Source of the DNA: Alphaproteobacteria bacterium
GTDB taxonomy: Bacteria; Pseudomonadota; Alphaproteobacteria; JABAAW01
Assembly: GCA_014238625.1 (NCBI GenBank)
Contig: JABAAS010000064.1
Span: 1 to 7,097 of the forward strand
Direction of reading: 5' to 3'
DNA length: 7,097 nt
Shown one piece after another: positions 5,717 through 7,097 of the stretch. The notes beneath the pieces were generated by a model. It had not been told where the DNA came from, searched no databases, and was given only the letters and a program-made list of their open reading frames with translations. Every line of letters begins with the position of its first letter. Within the stretch, counting starts at the first letter, position 1. A program made the translations under genes and the position numbers.

Positions 5717-7097
5717 ATGTACGATCCAACCTACCCCTCCGCATTGCGTAGATTCTTCTTTGCCTACGCTAGCACCTCGCCCTTTCGCAGGTTTGTCCTC
5801 GCTACTCTATTCGCTATATGCGGTTCCATATTTGCGGTAGCGGCAACCTTACTATTCTTCTCGCTCAGCCTGCCAGATTATCGACAGCTGATCGACTACG
5901 ACCCATCGAAAACTACTCGCGTATATGCAAACAACGGCGCTCTGATCTCAGAGTTCGCCGTCGAAAAGCGCGTCTTCGTGCCCATCGACGCTCTACCACA
6001 ACCCTTGCGACAAGCCTTCATCGCCGCAGAAGATAAAAACTTCTATAGTCATTTCGGATTAGATCTAAAAGGTATAATGCGCGCAATATCGACAAACCTC
6101 GCTAGCTTTGCCAGCGGTTCTTCGAGGTTGGTCGGCGCATCAACTATAACTCAGCAGGTCGCTAAAAACTTCCTGCTCACTCGTGAAAAAACGCTCACGC
6201 GGAAAATTCGCGAAGCGATACTCGCAATACGCATCGAGCGCGTCTTGGATAAAGATAGAATCTTGGAGCTATACCTAAACGAAATATACTTGGGGCGACA
6301 ATCATACGGGGTCGCCGCCGCCGCTCGTAGCTACTTCGGGCGTGATGTGCGAGACTTGACATTAGAGCAAGCAGCGTATCTCGCAGCTCTGCCGAAAGCA
6401 CCGAATCGATACAATCCGCAGAAAAAATACGAGGCCGCAATAGGACGCAGAGATTGGGTGCTCTCGCGAATGCTAGCTAACGGATTCATCGAGCAACAAC
6501 AGCACGATCTCGCAGTTGCAACAAGCCTCAAAACGCTAGCATCCGAGCAACGAATCGAGGCTAAGGGCTCCTTCTTCGCAGAAGAAGTGCGTAGAAAGCT
6601 CTTCGATACTTTTGGCGAAAAAGAGCTCTATCATGGCGGTATGGTCGTATATAGCACTCTCGATCCTAAACTGCAGATACTCGCAGAGCGCGCTCTACAG
6701 AAAGGAATACGCGAATACGATAGAAGGCACGGATATAGAGGGCATATCGGTGCCGTATACTGGCGCGAAAAAGACGGAAACCCCGCAGAGCTAAGCCCAT
6801 TCGTCGAAATGAGAGGAAAATACGCTAATCCTAGTGAGGAGGATAGGTTGCTCGCCTTGCAAGATGTTGAAAAACCTATCGGCTCGCCTAATCATTGGTT
6901 GCTCGCTCGTGTCGATAAACTGGGTTTGCGCGAAGCTCAGCTCGTAACACAGCAAGGGGAGCGCGGGAGGTTGCCTCTCGCCGAAATGAAGTGGGCGCGC
7001 GAGCAGATAAAACCCTCGCGCGATGATGAGGCAGGAGAAGACTTCGAGCAAGACGCTCTCGTCTTGCGCGGCGGGCGATACGAAAGCCTCGATGAAC
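5717..7097 (+). CDS. mrcA: Penicillin-binding protein 1A, class A (3'-truncated by window edge)
   Basis: This is a bifunctional peptidoglycan synthase: its GT51 domain polymerises lipid II into glycan and its transpeptidase domain, outside the window, crosslinks peptides. The window holds 460 codons. ATG 5717 is the only reasonable start, since an in-frame stop lies at 5702-5704 with no start codon between. A short cytoplasmic tail is followed by one transmembrane anchor at about residues 26-52. GT51 covers about 65-240: the catalytic glutamate is Glu105 in AEDKNFYSHFG, followed by GASTITQQVAKN (140-151), RKIREA, ELYLNEIYLGRQSYGVAAAA (184-203) and AYLAALPKAPN. A linker (GGMVVYSTLDPKLQ) leads into the region that carries the OB-like inserted domain in PBP1A, from about 335 to the edge; the text there is charged and poorly conserved. 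The serine SxxK motif is not reached. No clear Shine-Dalgarno is seen. It follows the amidase by 70 bases, the usual alphaproteobacterial pairing, and is probably its operon partner. Confidence 0.96.
   Translation, partial: MYDPTYPSALRRFFFAYASTSPFRRFVLATLFAICGSIFAVAATLLFFSLSLPDYRQLIDYDPSKTTRVYANNGALISEFAVEKRVFVPIDALPQPLRQAFIAAEDKNFYSHFGLDLKGIMRAISTNLASFASGSSRLVGASTITQQVAKNFLLTREKTLTRKIREAILAIRIERVLDKDRILELYLNEIYLGRQSYGVAAAARSYFGRDVRDLTLEQAAYLAALPKAPNRYNPQKKYEAAIGRRDWVLSRMLANGFIEQQQHDLAVATSLKTLASEQRIEAKGSFFAEEVRRKLFDTFGEKELYHGGMVVYSTLDPKLQILAERALQKGIREYDRRHGYRGHIGAVYWREKDGNPAELSPFVEMRGKYANPSEEDRLLALQDVEKPIGSPNHWLLARVDKLGLREAQLVTQQGERGRLPLAEMKWAREQIKPSRDDEAGEDFEQDALVLRGGRYESLDE

Noticed and set aside
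5818..6036. 72-codon + strand open frame within mrcA
   Set aside because: It is Arg-rich, overlaps the membrane anchor and GT51 coding frame, and shows no domain.
6195..6531. Reverse-strand open frames opposite mrcA
   Set aside because: They are antisense to conserved GT51 motifs and have no recognisable product.

Overview
The window carries three genes, all on the + strand: the 3' ~90% of rpoC (RNA polymerase beta' subunit, cut by the left edge), a complete secreted N-acetylmuramoyl-L-alanine amidase of the AmiC type, and the 5' part of mrcA/ponA (class A penicillin-binding protein 1A, cut by the right edge). The reverse-strand and other-frame open frames look like shadows of these genes. 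I see no tRNA, rRNA, CRISPR array, insertion sequence or phage gene.

The organism is most probably an alphaproteobacterium. The RpoC text around the bridge helix and downstream of it reads like alphaproteobacterial RpoC (for example the YRHCGG and GISLGKDD segments), and an amiC-type amidase directly followed by mrcA is, from general knowledge, a common alphaproteobacterial pair (usually with prfB next). By eye the base composition is close to balanced. ATA, AGA and AGG codons are used freely beside CGC and CTC, and the intergenic DNA is much more AT-rich than the genes. I cannot name a genus.

Layout: 1-4011 rpoC; 4012-4227 an AT-rich spacer with several short direct repeats and no visible gene; 4228-5646 amidase (possible alternative start at 4177); 5647-5716 a 70-base spacer with another short direct repeat; 5717-7097 PBP1A, running off the window before its transpeptidase domain.

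The second and third genes form a cell-wall unit: PBP1A polymerises glycan strands at the inner membrane and the amidase cleaves peptide stems from glycan, as needed for daughter-cell separation. The rpoC gene is functionally unrelated. Its junction with the cell-wall pair, in place of the usual rpsL-rpsG-fusA cluster, is probably a gene-order breakpoint. The more unusual points are an apparent ~55-residue lineage-specific insertion and a long acidic tail in RpoC, a Gly-to-Ser change at a highly conserved RpoC position, and recurrent short tandem repeats in both spacers. I found no evidence of a new multi-gene system here.
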